Below, piece by piece: positions 20,993 to 32,108 of a DNA stretch of 64,000 nt. The number at the start of each line of letters is the position of its first letter. Position 1 is the first letter of the stretch. This stretch comes from Eutreptiella sp. 'Long Island Sound 2002'. Its lineage: Eukaryota; Euglenozoa; Euglenophyceae; Eutreptiales; Eutreptiaceae. Below the pieces are notes generated by a model. The model was not told the DNA's origin. It was given only the letters and a program-made list of their open reading frames with translations, and did no database searches. The stretch covers positions 116,212,431 to 116,276,430 of the forward strand of contig OZ038383.1 of assembly GCA_964036045.1 (NCBI GenBank), in the 5' to 3' direction. Position numbers and translations under genes: made by a program.

Positions 20993-21499
20993 GTGGGGAG
21001 CCTGACGCGGGCATTCCACCTGGGCATGAAGTTGGCATAGTGTGTCATTTCTAGTTTTCCATATGACTGTGTGTGCCACTAGTGGGGAAACCTCCGCTCC
21101 TCGCTACCCTGAACCTCGGCAGTCACAAAGGCTGTGGCTGGTTTTTGTCAAAGTGTCCGCCAGTGCTGCTGGTTGGAGCCATGACGTGCAGGCGCACAAG
21201 ACTAATTAGTCCATGGGCTCTACAAGTTTTGGGGGTGGGGACACTCTGAACCTGCCCGGTTCCCCGTAGGTTCCAATGTACAATGAACGCGATTGTCTGA
21301 CCCTCAAGCCCATCCAATGTGTGCCGGACACCCGGACGGTTTCCTACATTACCACCTCTATGATAATCCGTGTGCAGTGTTGGATGAACACGTAAGGGCA
21401 GAGGTGTCCTTTGCTAACCTCAGGGTTCACGAAGAAGCCCGGGCTTTGGTTGAGCAAGGAGGCTCAATTGCAAGAAAGGGTTGGAGAGTGCAGTGGCAG

Positions 21500-22914
21500 T
21501 TAGTGTGCAAACCACGAGCCGCGGACGAAACGAGCCCCGGAACGATGCAGGGAGCACTGGGAGGACCAAACACTACCTCTTTTGCGGTTGTCATGACAAC
21601 GAACAAAGTGATGATATGTTTCCGGAAGGGTGGCTAGGGGCAGGGAGAACAGAGTTTCACAACGGTCCGCAAAAAATTGTTGCTGTTCCTTGGAGACAGC
21701 ACAGCCCATTTTGAAACGGGCCCGCGCTATGGGTTTCCCGGGAGCCATCAAAACCGGCAAGGTGAGGAGGCGTAACCTCACTAAACAATGGTCGGACGGG
21801 AAAACAGCCCCATTTTCAACATTAACTACACCAACCTCTGGGGACACATGACGACTGAGACAGAAGCCTAGAGCCCCGGCAAAGCCCTGCGCACTAACCC
21901 ATGTGGGTCCTTGCATGCCATGCATGTATGTTGGATGCAAATGCACGTCAACCACAAACTCTAGCAACACCCGAGCGATTTCTGTGCGAACGGATACACA
22001 ATATGGCGACCACCCTGGGTTACAATGAAAATCTCCCCCCAAAAGAACCAGCCGTGAATCCGGAGCGACCTGCGCACACTGCCATTGGAGTAACGGGCAA
22101 TTCCCCTTAGATGAGCCCTTGGCTGGCATGTAGGTGTTGACCACCTATAATTGGGTATCACGGTAGGAGAGCTCGGGCACAATGGCTCTGCCCTGGAGAT
22201 GATGCATGAAATCCCCAATGTGCAGCTGGGAATCGCGACGAACTTGAATGGCAACACCAGCCGACGAGGAAGAGACCACCGTTGTCATGGGTCGTCCCGC
22301 CCAGGGTAATAAGGCCCAAACCCCTGTAGGGTATTCCCATGGCACCGGGGTCTCTGCTGGCGGCCCGGTTACGGCGGTCATGGGAGTTATTCCTCGGGTT
22401 ACTCTTGGGGTTGGAAGATTGTGTTGGTGCCCTGGCACCCGCGCCGTGAGGGTCGGCTGGGAGGTGGCTCGGCAGGGCGGACGGCGCGTGCGGCTGCGGC
22501 GGCGTCCGCGTCGAAGTGAATTGGGTGAGGAAGTGCCGGCAAACGACGAGTGGCGCAGTCGAGGGGGCGCTGGGACTGCCCATGAGCCCCGGAAGGAGCG
22601 CAGTGAGGGTGCGGAGGCGTCCCTTGGCCCCGGGTCCGACACAGGGTGGTATAAGGGCCGCTCGAGGGCCCCGGGGGCAAGATACTGGGGGACGCGTGGT
22701 GGTAATGGAGACAGTGTGGTGGTGTGAAAGTGTGCCAATTCAGGCAGTGAAATGCGACACGGTTGGGCAACACACTCACCTCCTGAAGGAGGACAAATGC
22801 TGGGTATCCGCATCCCTGCAGCAGTTGGCGGAGCGCCACGATTTTTGTTTTAATCGTGTGCTTCACATTAAGAGTTAGCATGTCGAAGCCTGCCGGTGAG
22901 CCCTCAGGGTACAC
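21500..22914 (-). pseudogene. Non-LTR retrotransposon endonuclease (EEP fold), decayed
   Basis: The minus strand encodes the exonuclease-endonuclease-phosphatase domain used for target-primed insertion. N-terminal FDMLTLNVKHTIKTKIVALR and FVLLQEV are the NxR...LQE-type start. Later come VNTYMP, then LVLLGGDFHCNP (the GDFN motif) and FPSDHCLVRLRL (the SDH motif with the catalytic His). Between them the frame is shifted at least once around 22.4-22.7 kb, a GC-rich low-complexity stretch, and a TAG at about 22144 interrupts YRDTQL-VVNTYMP. One C-to-T change would explain the TAG. No reverse transcriptase follows in the expected place (below 21.5 kb); the gag-like ORF is there instead. Confidence 0.75.
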
Positions 22915-22920
22915 GCTGGT

Positions 22921-23367
22921 TTAACCAAGATCCATTTCTAATGCATGCAAGGAGTTTAACGTTGTTTGTACCTTCTGGAGGGACCCACTAACTGGACTCT
23001 GCACTTTCCGTAGCAGACGGCGGAATGTCAAGGGGCTAAGGACTTTTAAAAGGAGTGTGAAGGACCCCATCGTGACGCGTGTGAAACCGAGTTGCGCCTG
23101 CGTAAACACTTCAGGGGGGAGGTAATACACACGACGTGGTTCTAATGGAAAAACACACTGTCCCGCCGAGTGACGACGTATACGCGCCGGGGCTTGCCCG
23201 AACAACTGAAAAACTGCGCAATGAGAACTACATTGTGCCCATAAGCCTATATGGTCAAACAAGGTGCGGGCTACCGTGACATTGACAAGCCAGCCTGGCA
23301 TGGGCAAAAGAGGAACTATCAGTAAGGGGAGAGCTATGAAGCTCACAAGTCTTTGGCAATCCAGCAC
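22921..23367 (-). CDS. Unrecognised ORF just upstream of the endonuclease
   Basis: A 149-codon minus-strand frame that ends seven bases before the endonuclease frame begins. It starts hydrophobic (LVSFIALPLLIVPLLPMPGW) and ends with a helix-like segment (SGSLQKVQTTLNSLHALEMD). Position suggests it is the end of ORF1, or a linker of the same element. I see no domain. A frameshift between this and the endonuclease would make them one protein. Confidence 0.3.
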   Translation of the reverse strand: MLDCQRLVSFIALPLLIVPLLPMPGWLVNVTVARTLFDHIGLWAQCSSHCAVFQLFGQAPARIRRHSAGQCVFPLEPRRVYYLPPEVFTQAQLGFTRVTMGSFTLLLKVLSPLTFRRLLRKVQSPVSGSLQKVQTTLNSLHALEMDLG

Positions 23368-23599
23368 ATACCCCCAGTGTTGATTGCCAGCGACAGGAGG
23401 TTAGGTCAACACACAATTGGTCACTAGCGCTGGCGAATGCGGAGGGTGCTGAGGTTGAAAAAAACTGGTCATCCGCAAAAGACTTTAACACTACGGGGGG
23501 CCAAAGGGTTGGGGTAAGTTGTTTCGCCTCCGTTCGGCCCGTTGACCGGCGAGAAGAGAAGACTGTGTGTGTGCGGGGCGGGAAACGCCGGGTACGTGT

Positions 23600-24237
23600 G
23601 GGTGGGTGGCGGAGTAGCTTGTAGCGTTGTTCGCGTACCGGTTGCGGGGGTGGCATTGGAAACTGGGGACGGCGGTTCTGGGAGGCAGGGGGTGGGTGAG
23701 GGAGAGTTCGTTCGGCATGGGGTATTGCGGATCACCGCGGTGAGGGGGTGGGGTGATCGCATGGAGACGCACATGGACCATGCATGGCTCATGATGCGCT
23801 CCCATGCGAAGGGGGAGACCCGGGTGCGCTCCGGGGAGTTGGGGGCGGTGGAGGTGGGGGGCGACAACGACAAGGGGGGGGGGGGGGGGCGAGGACGCCC
23901 GCTCGCACAGCAGCGCACCTTCCAAGGGCTCAAGGGGAAAGGGGCGGCCCAGCAAGGCCCAGAGGACGGGCCCGGCTCTCCCGAGTGTCCCCACAGTCCC
24001 CCCCTCTACCCAAGTGGCACATTGGCTGCAACAGCAACAGGCCAAGTCCCAGTGGCAAGAACGAGCTGTGGTGGCTGAGGGGGAGGTTTTGCAACTAAGG
24101 GGGAAGCTGCAAGATGCCCAACAAGATGCCTAGCAAGCCCGGGACGCCGCGAAGGCGAAGGCGGTGGGAAACAAAAAGGCTGCCCAACGGATGTTTCAAT
24201 TTTGACCCATGCGGCGTGGGTGGGCAAGGGTGGGGGA
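23600..24237 (+). repeat. Right arm of the inverted duplication
   Basis: Matches the reverse complement of 19807-20440. Differences include a 2-bp insertion near 23815 (GGGGGAGACCC against GGGGGACCC), a longer G run near 23875 and scattered substitutions. Confidence 0.9.
23603..24208 (+). pseudogene. Broken second copy of the gag-like ORF
   Basis: The plus strand encodes the same protein as 19835-20641 but is frameshifted at the 2-bp insertion near 23815 and at the G run near 23875. It also has a TAG at 24131-24133, where the left copy has CAG. The left copy is therefore closer to the functional form. The gag-like copy is upstream of the endonuclease in the endonuclease's own direction, but on the opposite strand. 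Confidence 0.75.
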
Positions 24238-24249
24238 TTAAACTTTAGT

Positions 24250-24720
24250 TACCCTATAGCCGCCAGTGTGCGTCCATTTGCAGACCTAGACCACATTCCG
24301 CTTTTTTCATCTGTATGGACGCCATGACCAATGATAGGGATCGTGTGTGGGATCTCCCGCTTTCCAAAATCAGCCCCCCAAATGGGGCCCCATCGGTGAG
24401 GATTTAGCTATTTTGCAGCCATTATGTGTGGGCTGAAAATTGTGATTTTTGGGTGACCTCCGAAACCCCTTGGGGACCCTTGGGGCATTGTTGGGTGATC
24501 ATTTGGTGACAATGGGAGTATGCATGACCCATGGGGAGCCATGTAGCACCACCTAAGCACTCCTAGTGGTGCTTATTGGTCCTAGAAAGCGCGGCTTTGG
24601 GCTTGTTTGCATTGTGGTCGGCAAAACTTGGCTAGCCTATAGCCGGCATTGTGCGTGCATTGGGACCCACGCCGCGTTCCACTTTTCGCTTTTATTTGCA
24701 CCCCCTGATCAATGACAGGG
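24250..24720. repeat. Diverged internal duplication
   Basis: Segments near 24250-24345 and 24625-24720 share the order CTATAGCCGSCA, GTGCGTSCATT, then a poly-T-rich CGYTTTT and GATCAATGACAGGG or ACCAATGATAGGG. They are separated by a dispersed-repeat copy (24433-24560). No coding capacity. Confidence 0.6.
24433..24560 (-). repeat. Dispersed repeat R2, copy A
   Basis: The reverse complement reads GTGCTACATGGCTCCC, then CTCCCATTGTCACCAAATGA, then GAGGTCACCCAAAAATCAC. The same order occurs at 50458-50580 with about 75-80% identity and, more diverged, at 50945-51062. It looks like a short interspersed or solo terminal-repeat sequence. Confidence 0.7.
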
Positions 24721-25507
24721 TCCAATGCACACGGTGTAGGTCCCAATGAAAGCATTGTTGGCATTCTCAGATATGCATCGTGTATGTTGCATTCCTCAAC
24801 CAAAAAAAAGTATGTTTTCGGAAATTCATCCCATTTCGATGCTTTGCACGGCATCCCAAAGTAGTCCCAAAGCACCCGCACTGCTAGCTTTGGGACTTGT
24901 TTGTTCTCTATTCTCATCGGGAGGTAACTTTCGGACAAATCCCTACTAGCCAGCATCCACAAATGGCCAAACAAGCACTACAAGGCATGGGGGGATTTTA
25001 CGCCAAGTAAAATTTGTGGTGGTAAGTTCGCCGCGGGAAATTTTGCAAGGCCCCCCGGAGTTTTGTGTGGTAGCCCCCGCCAGATTCCACAATGTGTATT
25101 GCTAGTGTGAGAGAAATTTGCAGAGAACCCTGGATTTTGCATGGGGATTTCACGGTCAATTTGAAATTTCCCACGCCAAATGAAAATGCCATGAAACCCC
25201 CCCCCCCCCTGCCTTGTAATCTTGTGTGGTTTTGGCAAGAATGAGCCGCCTCTAAATACCAATTTATGTATGCCTGCATATGTGTATGGGTTAAACCATA
25301 TTACAGAGGGACACCAACATTGGTCAATGGGTGTGCATGTGTATGTGCGCGGCAAAATGATGGTGCAGTCTTAACTTCCTAGTGGTGTCGCTATCAAAGG
25401 ACAGCGACCTGTCCCGCCAGGACTTGCTCACGTCTGCCATGGCAGAGCGCCTTGCGCCTCTACATGAGCAAACGGTGGTATAGTATTGACTTGCCTATCA
25501 AGTATTA

Positions 25508-25538
<31 letters not shown>

Positions 25539-26890
25539 ATGCAGAGACATGTTCCCACAAGAAAAGATGTGGCAGCGTCTTGGCAAGATTGTGGGAGCTA
25601 TATGTGCCGATCCACCCCCTTCGATTTCCGTGTTGCTACCACATGTAGGCCAAAAGTGCATTGTACAAAAAAGAAGTCCCTTCAATGGAAGGGGGAATGG
25701 AGTGCATGAGCACGAATGCATCGAGTGGCACCTGGACCTCAAAGCCCCTAATGAGATTCTCTGATGCCTTACACCATTTGTAGGCTTCCATTGTTTGTTC
25801 TTGCCAGCATGTTCCTTGTGGTGAGCGAATAAACTGAGTACAATTAGCACCTAGCTGACCGAACACTCATCTAGCTGCCTGCTACCTCTCTCCAACACAG
25901 CTACCAACTCCAACACCCCGTCAATCACCAGGGGCACCAACCAGAACCGTCTGTGATTGTTTTCCAGAAAACACACTCTGCATACTGCATGTCAAACATA
26001 GTGTGCATTCTTCCACAGAGGACCCTTTGCAATGCTTGTGAAAACCCTGCTTTTCGACACACTACTTGTTTCATTTCATCTGGGCCTACCATTGTTTGGT
26101 GTGCACCATTGAGGTCGCTTCAGGGTTGCCAATCAGTAATCCAAAGGTGTATGATGTCTGCAGTAAGCCTCAAAAACCAAGCAAAACATTCCCATGGCTC
26201 AGATCGTACCATGTGGCATGCCACCAACCAGCCGGCTTTACAAATTGTGAAAACAAACTGAAATCCCAAAAAAAAAATGGATTGTTTTGGACTGCTTTTC
26301 GGCGAATAAGAGCATATTTGGGTCATAAAATTCTCAGGGTGTGCCGAGGCACAGAGAGTGATTCTGTCAACTGATGAGAGATCCAGTTTTTGAGAGTTTC
26401 GGAGGAATTGCATGCCTTGGTTACAGACGCCTCGACTCCCAATGCTGTCTACAAAGTGATGATTTGTTTTGACCCTCTTTGAGACCCAATCCCTCCACTT
26501 GACACTGATAATGAAGTCAACCCTCCAATACACATACCAGGGAACTTAAGGGTGCTTCAGGGGAACATGCATGATGGGACCAGAGTCATCTTGCAGTGTC
26601 CGCGGGGTTCACGGGGGCCAAGCCCAGGGCGACTGGTGCGGGGTACAGGGTCTTGGACCAGGCTGGAAAGACTTAAAATTGCTCCTGTCAGCAAACCAGG
26701 GCTCCCCTTGGTGCTAAGCAAATGCCTACCCTGAAATAGAACACATTCGGCCCTTGACCCAAGTTGCACATACGTCGCCGCTGTCATCATGATCAATTGA
26801 TGTGCTGTTTTGAAGGGGGTCAGCATCTACAAAGGAAGCAGCCGAATGGAGAGGAAAGGGTTCATGTATTAACAATGACAACTGTATTGT
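24720..26890. other. No convincing gene; more AT-rich than its surroundings
   Basis: Frames under 140 codons overlap on both strands and none shows a motif I know. A short alternating TG/CG tract lies at 25508-25539. A C12 run at 25198 breaks the frames. This part could hold exons of a spliced gene that I cannot detect by eye. Confidence 0.4.
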
Positions 26891-26899
26891 GCACCACTC

Positions 26900-27181
26900 G
26901 ATCCTGTTCTGGAACACTCTGCTTGATGTGCAGATGTCTTCCTGCATGCAGGTCACAAAAATGTAACATTTGGTGTGGCTGACAAAATTGAGCACATGCA
27001 AAAAACAGGCATTCCAACTCTTTGTCTCAAGCGACACTGCAAGATCTCTTTCAAAGTGTTTTATACAAACGTTTTGGGTGCATATGAAAAATTGATGACT
27101 CAATTCATGATCCACCATCCTGGGCGGAGATACACGACCACGGACATATGCACAAATATGCTCAAAAATAATATGCGGTGA
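26900..27181 (+). CDS. Possible exon, unrecognised
   Basis: From about 26957 the plus strand encodes VTFGVADKIEHMQKTGIPTL, then LCLKRHCKISFKVFYTNVLG, then YEKLMTQFMIHHPGRRYTTT and a TGA at 27179. Codon choice and amino-acid mix look natural. No family is recognised. The opposite strand is also open (a 131-codon frame), so the strand is uncertain. Confidence 0.3.
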
Positions 27182-27869
27182 TTTGGGTTGTTTGTTTTTT
27201 ATTTCGCAGCTTCACCAGAAGAGTCCCCGACGCTCTCTTTGGACACAATTTTTGTAGCCCATGAGACGCAGGAGAGCAGTGTAAGGGCCCAAAGCGCATC
27301 TTCCCCCACGATCCCCTAATACTGGTGTAGCCTTGGTCTATCAGGGATTGGGCACAGAAAATCCTTTCTCCGGTCTGGTCTACAAGATCAGGAGACAATT
27401 GGGTTGGCCAACAGCACAATTGTTGCACCCCTCGGGGCACCTCAGTAACTGCATTCAACATCTGCAATACACACCGTCAAGGCAACTGCGCCTGCGGCTG
27501 TGGCTTTTAACGGCGATCAGGAAGGCGGTCAGCAGTGTGAATGGGAAATGCAGGATCTCGGTCACCTAGAAAAAAAACGAGCTATCCCTTTGGAGACCCA
27601 TTGTAGCACAGAGAACAACAGTGAGGGATCCAACGCAGGGGATAAGGGTCAATCCATGGGCAGGGGTTCCTCAGGCGACTGCATGCGGGATTGCCTTAGA
27701 TCGCCATCTTTCTGCCGAATGGCCATGACCTCCATCCTCCTGTATGCAAAGGTAATCTCTCCAACACACTGCTTGTCCTTTGGTGGCGGAGTTTCTGCAG
27801 CCTGAAGCGCAAGTGCAGTGCACAGGAGTCAGCAGCATATGGAGCACGTGCCGGCAGGATGTCCCGCAG

Positions 27870-27925
27870 CCATTGCAGGTGGCAGGAGCTGTCACCCATT
27901 GCAGGTGGCAGGAGCTGTCGGGGGC
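27870..27925. repeat. 27-bp tandem duplication
   Basis: CATTGCAGGTGGCAGGAGCT is repeated at 27870 and 27897 with a 27-bp period. Confidence 0.8.
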
Positions 27926-28591
27926 TGACTGACTGCTTTGGGTGTTCTCGCTGCAGAGCTGGCACAGTGCCTGGCCAGCAACGGGGACGCCAGAACACCT
28001 TGCAAAATGGGTCTGCCAGTATCAGCTGGCAATGGGCAGGCAGAGCCGTGTTGCAATGCTTGCGGTTGGGGGGCTTGGATTCGGGACCATGACTCTCCTA
28101 TCTCCAGTCAAGCATGCGCAACCTCAATACTCAGTGGCCCCCTCCCCCCCAAGGTCAAGGGGGGTGGAGCTCATCCAAGCACAGTGAATTGTTCCCCAAT
28201 ATTTGTCCCTTCCTTCCCCCTCCCCCCCGGTGAAGCCACATTGTTTTCAAAAAACTGAGAATTTTGGGGAATTATGCGTACTTGTGAGAGAACTAGGAGG
28301 CTTTATGTGGAATTATGAGGAAAGCACAAGCATGGGGGAAAAAACATGGAAGGTGGTACATCAACTCAGCAATTGCTCTTTACTCATTAAGGTAGCTAGA
28401 GACACAACACTGTTCATTACAAGGCTTAAATAGCCTAAATGGTGATGCTCTTTGAGTGAATGCTGCGTTTTGGACTGAGTCAATTTGTAGTAGCTCTTGG
28501 AGCAGTCAACATCAACAAATGAGTTAGGGATGGAAAGAGTTCAGATCATAGGGTGTGCCACATTTGGAAACCCTTCCACAACCCAATCAGG

Positions 28592-29036
28592 TCAATATCT
28601 CCCTTTACTATAGGCAAGGACCAATAGCATCCCCAAATGCTCGAGGATCACACTTTGTGCCTTTTCACCGGACACATACCGCACCTTGACCTCCGGCAAA
28701 TTGGCTTGTTGTTGTGGATCAAACGCATGGGTTGACTCTGCGTAGGTGAGAAGATCTACATATTTTTGGGTGGTGCAACGGTACCAAGGAGCACTTTTCA
28801 AGGGATTGGCGCTGCTCAACAGCGTACCACCTACATCCATTAGCCTACTTCTTCAAAAGGTGCTTCAGTAAAGGGCCTAACTTTGTTATGCAATGCTGCA
28901 GCTTCTCTTCACAACAAGCAGTTGACCACACATCCATGCATTGCACCATTGCAATGCATCCGTGGTTTATGACCTGCAAGTGCTGAACTTGGTCATGCAC
29001 ATGGGCGCAACATTCTTTCAAAAAATTAATGAACAA
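28592..29036 (-). pseudogene. Unrecognised minus-strand ORF with one frame break
   Basis: Two minus-strand frames adjoin at 28840-28845: 29036-28845 (MFINFLKECCAHVHDQVQHL ... LQHCITKLGPLLKHLLKK) and 28840-28592 (MDVGGTLLSSANPLKSAPWY ... GEKAQSVILEHLGMLLVLAY). A one-base slip joins them into about 146 residues. The composition is protein-like and helical. No motif was recognised. Confidence 0.35.
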
Positions 29037-29039
29037 CCA

Positions 29040-30010
29040 TACATTGCTTGACTAATGCATTCAAAACAATACAAGCTACCAAAATAGCATGATTGTATGC
29101 AATTCATACCACCCTTATACCATTTGAATGATGCCTAGCTTTGAATAATGCCTAGCGTGTCAGAAACTACTTCATCCAATAATACACACCGTGCCACGTT
29201 ATTGCATAATAATGACGAGGTGTACAAGGATTTGCAACAGCATGCAACTACAAAGGCAACCCAAAAATTGACAGTGATACTCCCTCTAGGCCTTGGACAT
29301 GTATTCTGGACGGTATTCTGCATTGTCCATTTCCAAAGCTAAAACATGGCGGTGTGCCTCCCCACCATCTACCTCAAAAAAATTACCCTATCAGTTGATG
29401 AAATATCTGTACCCTAGCACCACTAACTTTGTCATCATCTTCCAAGAAAACTGTATCAAAAAAATAAAGGTGCTCATGGTTAACAAAATGAGAGAGCAAC
29501 ACCACAAGCATTATTCATGGTCTCATCCAACGTCATGCACCAAGTGTACTCCCTTTCCGGCAAAGGATGATCACTGTGCTACATTTTTGCACAAAGCATA
29601 TTTCTATTTTCATATTTACTAAGGCCACCAGCCGTTTCCAACAGCTGAGGTGCTTCGCAAAGGATTGGTAGGACCTTTTGAGTGACATGCATCGGCAGGC
29701 TTGCTGTCCATCACTACCACATGAAACCCTCAGCAAAGGTCAAGTTTTCCCATTCAATGGTGGGCAAGGCAGTCACACAGGACACTTGCCCCATAGGATG
29801 TAGGTGAGGAGTTGGGTCTTGTTCTTCTCTGACAATGAGATGTTTCTTATTGTGCCAATTATTGGCAGCCTTCTTACAGCATCGTGACATCAATTTTGGC
29901 GGATTGCCTCCGACTACACCCCATTCCCTCGTTTGCTTGTGGGCCGCAAAGCTGGGTACAAAGTGGAATGGTGAAGTGGGGCCAATACTAAGTACATTTC
30001 AATAGCATGT
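29040..30010. other. No gene seen
   Basis: Short frames on both strands without recognisable motifs. The DNA is comparatively AT-rich and lacks minisatellites or homopolymer G/C runs. Confidence 0.4.
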
Positions 30011-30218
30011 TTTGTATTGGCCAATGAGGTAGCAAATCGCATTTTGCTTCAAATTGGCAGCACAAATTTTGCGATGCCATGGAACATAGTGGGGGAGTAT
30101 CTGCACCGCGCGCCCACCCCGCGCAACTTTTCCAACGTGTTTACGTGTAAGGGGCTGGTTTTGACACACCTCCCAAAATGCCCCCTAACGAGAGATAATC
30201 CTTGGGTACCACACGCTA

Positions 30219-30305
30219 GGGCTGAGCTTCGAGGGCGGGATCTTCAAAGAGCAACAAACGACATTTGTAGAGTGCCTCGTCTTGCACAATTTGGCGCTCA
30301 AAGCA
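30219..30305 (-). pseudogene. Conserved protein fragment, copy 2 (QDEALYKCRLLLFEDPALE)
   Basis: Minus-strand reading FERQIVQDEALYKCRLLLFE and DPALEAQP, then TAG. It pairs with 10564-10650, where the same peptide is encoded with only silent changes. Upstream the frame is open to about 30330. It is probably the C-terminal end of a dispersed transposon gene. Confidence 0.6.
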
Positions 30306-30682
30306 TTGACGGTTTGCTGGAACGACTCAGTGCACTGTTTCAACTCAAGAGTATCACGGACTAGGCTCAAAACCCCTAGACAAGGGGTCCTTGGGGCATA
30401 AATTCCCATGATTCCCCATACTTTCCTCATAACTCCCCCATGCACATACCTTTCCTCCAAGGCTCTTGGGAATTTTGGGACATTTCACTTGCCAAATATA
30501 GACGAAAGTTACTTTCCAAAATTTTGGAAAGTGAAACCCCCTACTATGGGAGGCACAAGGTTGAAAATGGGCCAGCCTTGTCATGTTAGGGGCATGGCAG
30601 TCCTTCACGGAAAAAAAAAAGTTCCGTTACACTGAGTTACCAAAAAAGCCCGTGGGCACTCCCTGTGTTCAACCATGGTTTG

Positions 30683-30795
30683 TGGCAGTTGGCAGTTGGC
30701 GGTTGGCGGCGACCGGCGGTTGGCGGTTGGGAACTGGCGGTTGGTTGCGGTTGGTGGTGGTTGGCGGCGGTTGGTGGTTGGTGATTGGTGGATGG
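30683..30795 (+). repeat. GGCGGTTGG minisatellite
   Basis: Irregular repeats of GGCGGTTGG and GGTGGTTGG. The complementary repeat CCAACCGCC lies at 31434-31492, so the two form inverted repeats around the YADD reverse-transcriptase module. Confidence 0.85.
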
Positions 30796-30799
30796 GATA

Positions 30800-31307
30800 G
30801 AGATTGATGACATGCGCAAGCATGTGGTGGTGGCCACCCGCCGGTTGCCGCCGCGCAATGTCTGGCTGCCGTTACCGGTAATGCCGTTGGCCTTGGAGCC
30901 ACAGGGCGCAGGGGTAGCAACCGCGTGCCCCATGGGGTACGCGGACGACACAAAGACCATCACGCTAGCCCCGGAGGCGGACCTTATGGTGGAGGCCAAA
31001 ACGGTGACACATTGGACAGGGTGTGGATGGCAGACAAAGGCCAATTGGGCAAGGCGGCCAAGTCCACTTTGTGGCTGCTCCAGGAGCCGCCCGGGGGAGT
31101 GGCGAATGGTTAGGAGTGGGGCAGTGGCTGGCGTCGGAGAGGGGGGTGGGCCCGGTCTTCCGTTGCCGCTTGGAGAAGGCCCTAGCTATCATGCGCCGAG
31201 TGGGATGTCTACCCACCTTCAACATGCGTGAGGTGGCGCTGGGCACCCTAGCCAATTTCTTGGTCGTGTACAAGGTGGAGCCGGCGAACGTCGAGGCAGC
31301 GGCGTGA
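30800..31307 (+). pseudogene. Reverse transcriptase fragment with YADD (motif C and after)
   Basis: The plus strand encodes MGYADDTKTITLAPEADLMV, the catalytic YADD of a non-LTR reverse transcriptase, followed by a VTHWTG segment and, after a +1 or -1 shift near 31050, LASERGVGPVFRCRLEKALA and NFLVVYKVEPANV. It is a palm C-terminal/thumb fragment lacking the earlier motifs. It is oriented opposite to the endonuclease at 32.1-33.7 kb. Confidence 0.75.
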
Positions 31308-31339
31308 AGGGTGGTGGCACTGGAATATGCTAGGGTAGA

Positions 31340-31415
31340 AGACGCCCCTGACCAAGGCGGTCCTTCAGGAACCAGGTGTTTTTTTTTGTTAAGGACTGCC
31401 CTTGAGGACCGCCCC
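31340..31415 (+). other. Imperfect hairpin
   Basis: GGCGGTCCTTCAGG (31356) pairs 12 of 14 with CCTTGAGGACCGCC (31400) around a loop containing a T9 run. It lies at the junction between two reverse-transcriptase modules. Confidence 0.5.
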
Positions 31416-31433
31416 TAGGGACCAGCAATGCAA

Positions 31434-31492
31434 ACCGCTAACTCCCGCCAACCGCCAACCGCCACCAACCGCCACCGCCACTGCCACCGCAC
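31434..31492 (-). repeat. CCAACCGCC minisatellite (inverse of 30683-30795)
   Basis: Repeats of CCAACCGCC and CCACCGCC. Complementary to the block at 30.7 kb. Confidence 0.8.
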
Positions 31493-31690
31493 AATCCCAC
31501 AGGTCGTGGTCCCAAAGGTGGCCCGGGAACGGGGCATGGACCGGGGCAAGCTACGGGCCCTGGCTGCCATGTACTGGCAGCTGCGCCGCGCCTTCCGGCT
31601 AGAGGGCAGCCTAAACGAGTTGTGGCGGGCCACGAAGGGCATTTTGCAAGGATGCCCCCTTGTTGTTGTCCTCGTCAATCTCCTTACTTC
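31493..31690 (+). pseudogene. Reverse transcriptase fragment, QGCPL motif (motif B)
   Basis: Plus strand: VARERGMDRGKLRALAAMYW, then RATKGILQGCPLVVVLVNLL. GILQGCPL...N is motif B of a non-LTR reverse transcriptase, which in a normal protein lies before YADD. Here it lies after it in plus-strand order. Confidence 0.75.
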
Positions 31691-31779
31691 CATTTGGAAA
31701 ATCGAACCTAAGGCTGGCCAGATTCTACTCCTTCATCCGCGCCAACTCCAGCACGACGGCCGTGAACCCCGCCCTTTTG

Positions 31780-32010
31780 ATGGCTCCCCGGATATGAGCC
31801 AGTTGCCGGGGATCCTCTCTGAGGGATACACATGCCTCATCCGGAAAGGGAAGAGGGCCCCCTGGCCACCCGCCTGCCCACGATGATATGCATGGTCTAC
31901 CGGCCATGGGCAGGGACCCGGCTACGGGGCATCCTGCTCTGGCAGGAGCCGTGCATCCACGCCGAGGCCTATGGCTTCGGGCCCTTCCTATCTCCACTAG
32001 CTGCAACAGC
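31780..32010 (+). pseudogene. Reverse transcriptase N-terminal fragment
   Basis: Plus strand: ILSEGYTCLIRKGKRAPW and, shifted by a base, LPTMICMVYRPWAGTRLRGI then LLWQEPCIHAEAYGFGP. This corresponds to the early palm region of LINE reverse transcriptases (a K-G, a YRxWA...R, a WQ...IH...GF). It should precede motif B but lies after it on the plus strand. Confidence 0.65.
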
Positions 32011-32108
32011 TAGGCCAGCCAATCCAGAGCCCGGTCCGGCAGCGACCAAAGGTCCTACGGACCCCACCCATCTAGCCCCATGGAGGAGGGGGACATGGCC
32101 TGCCGACG

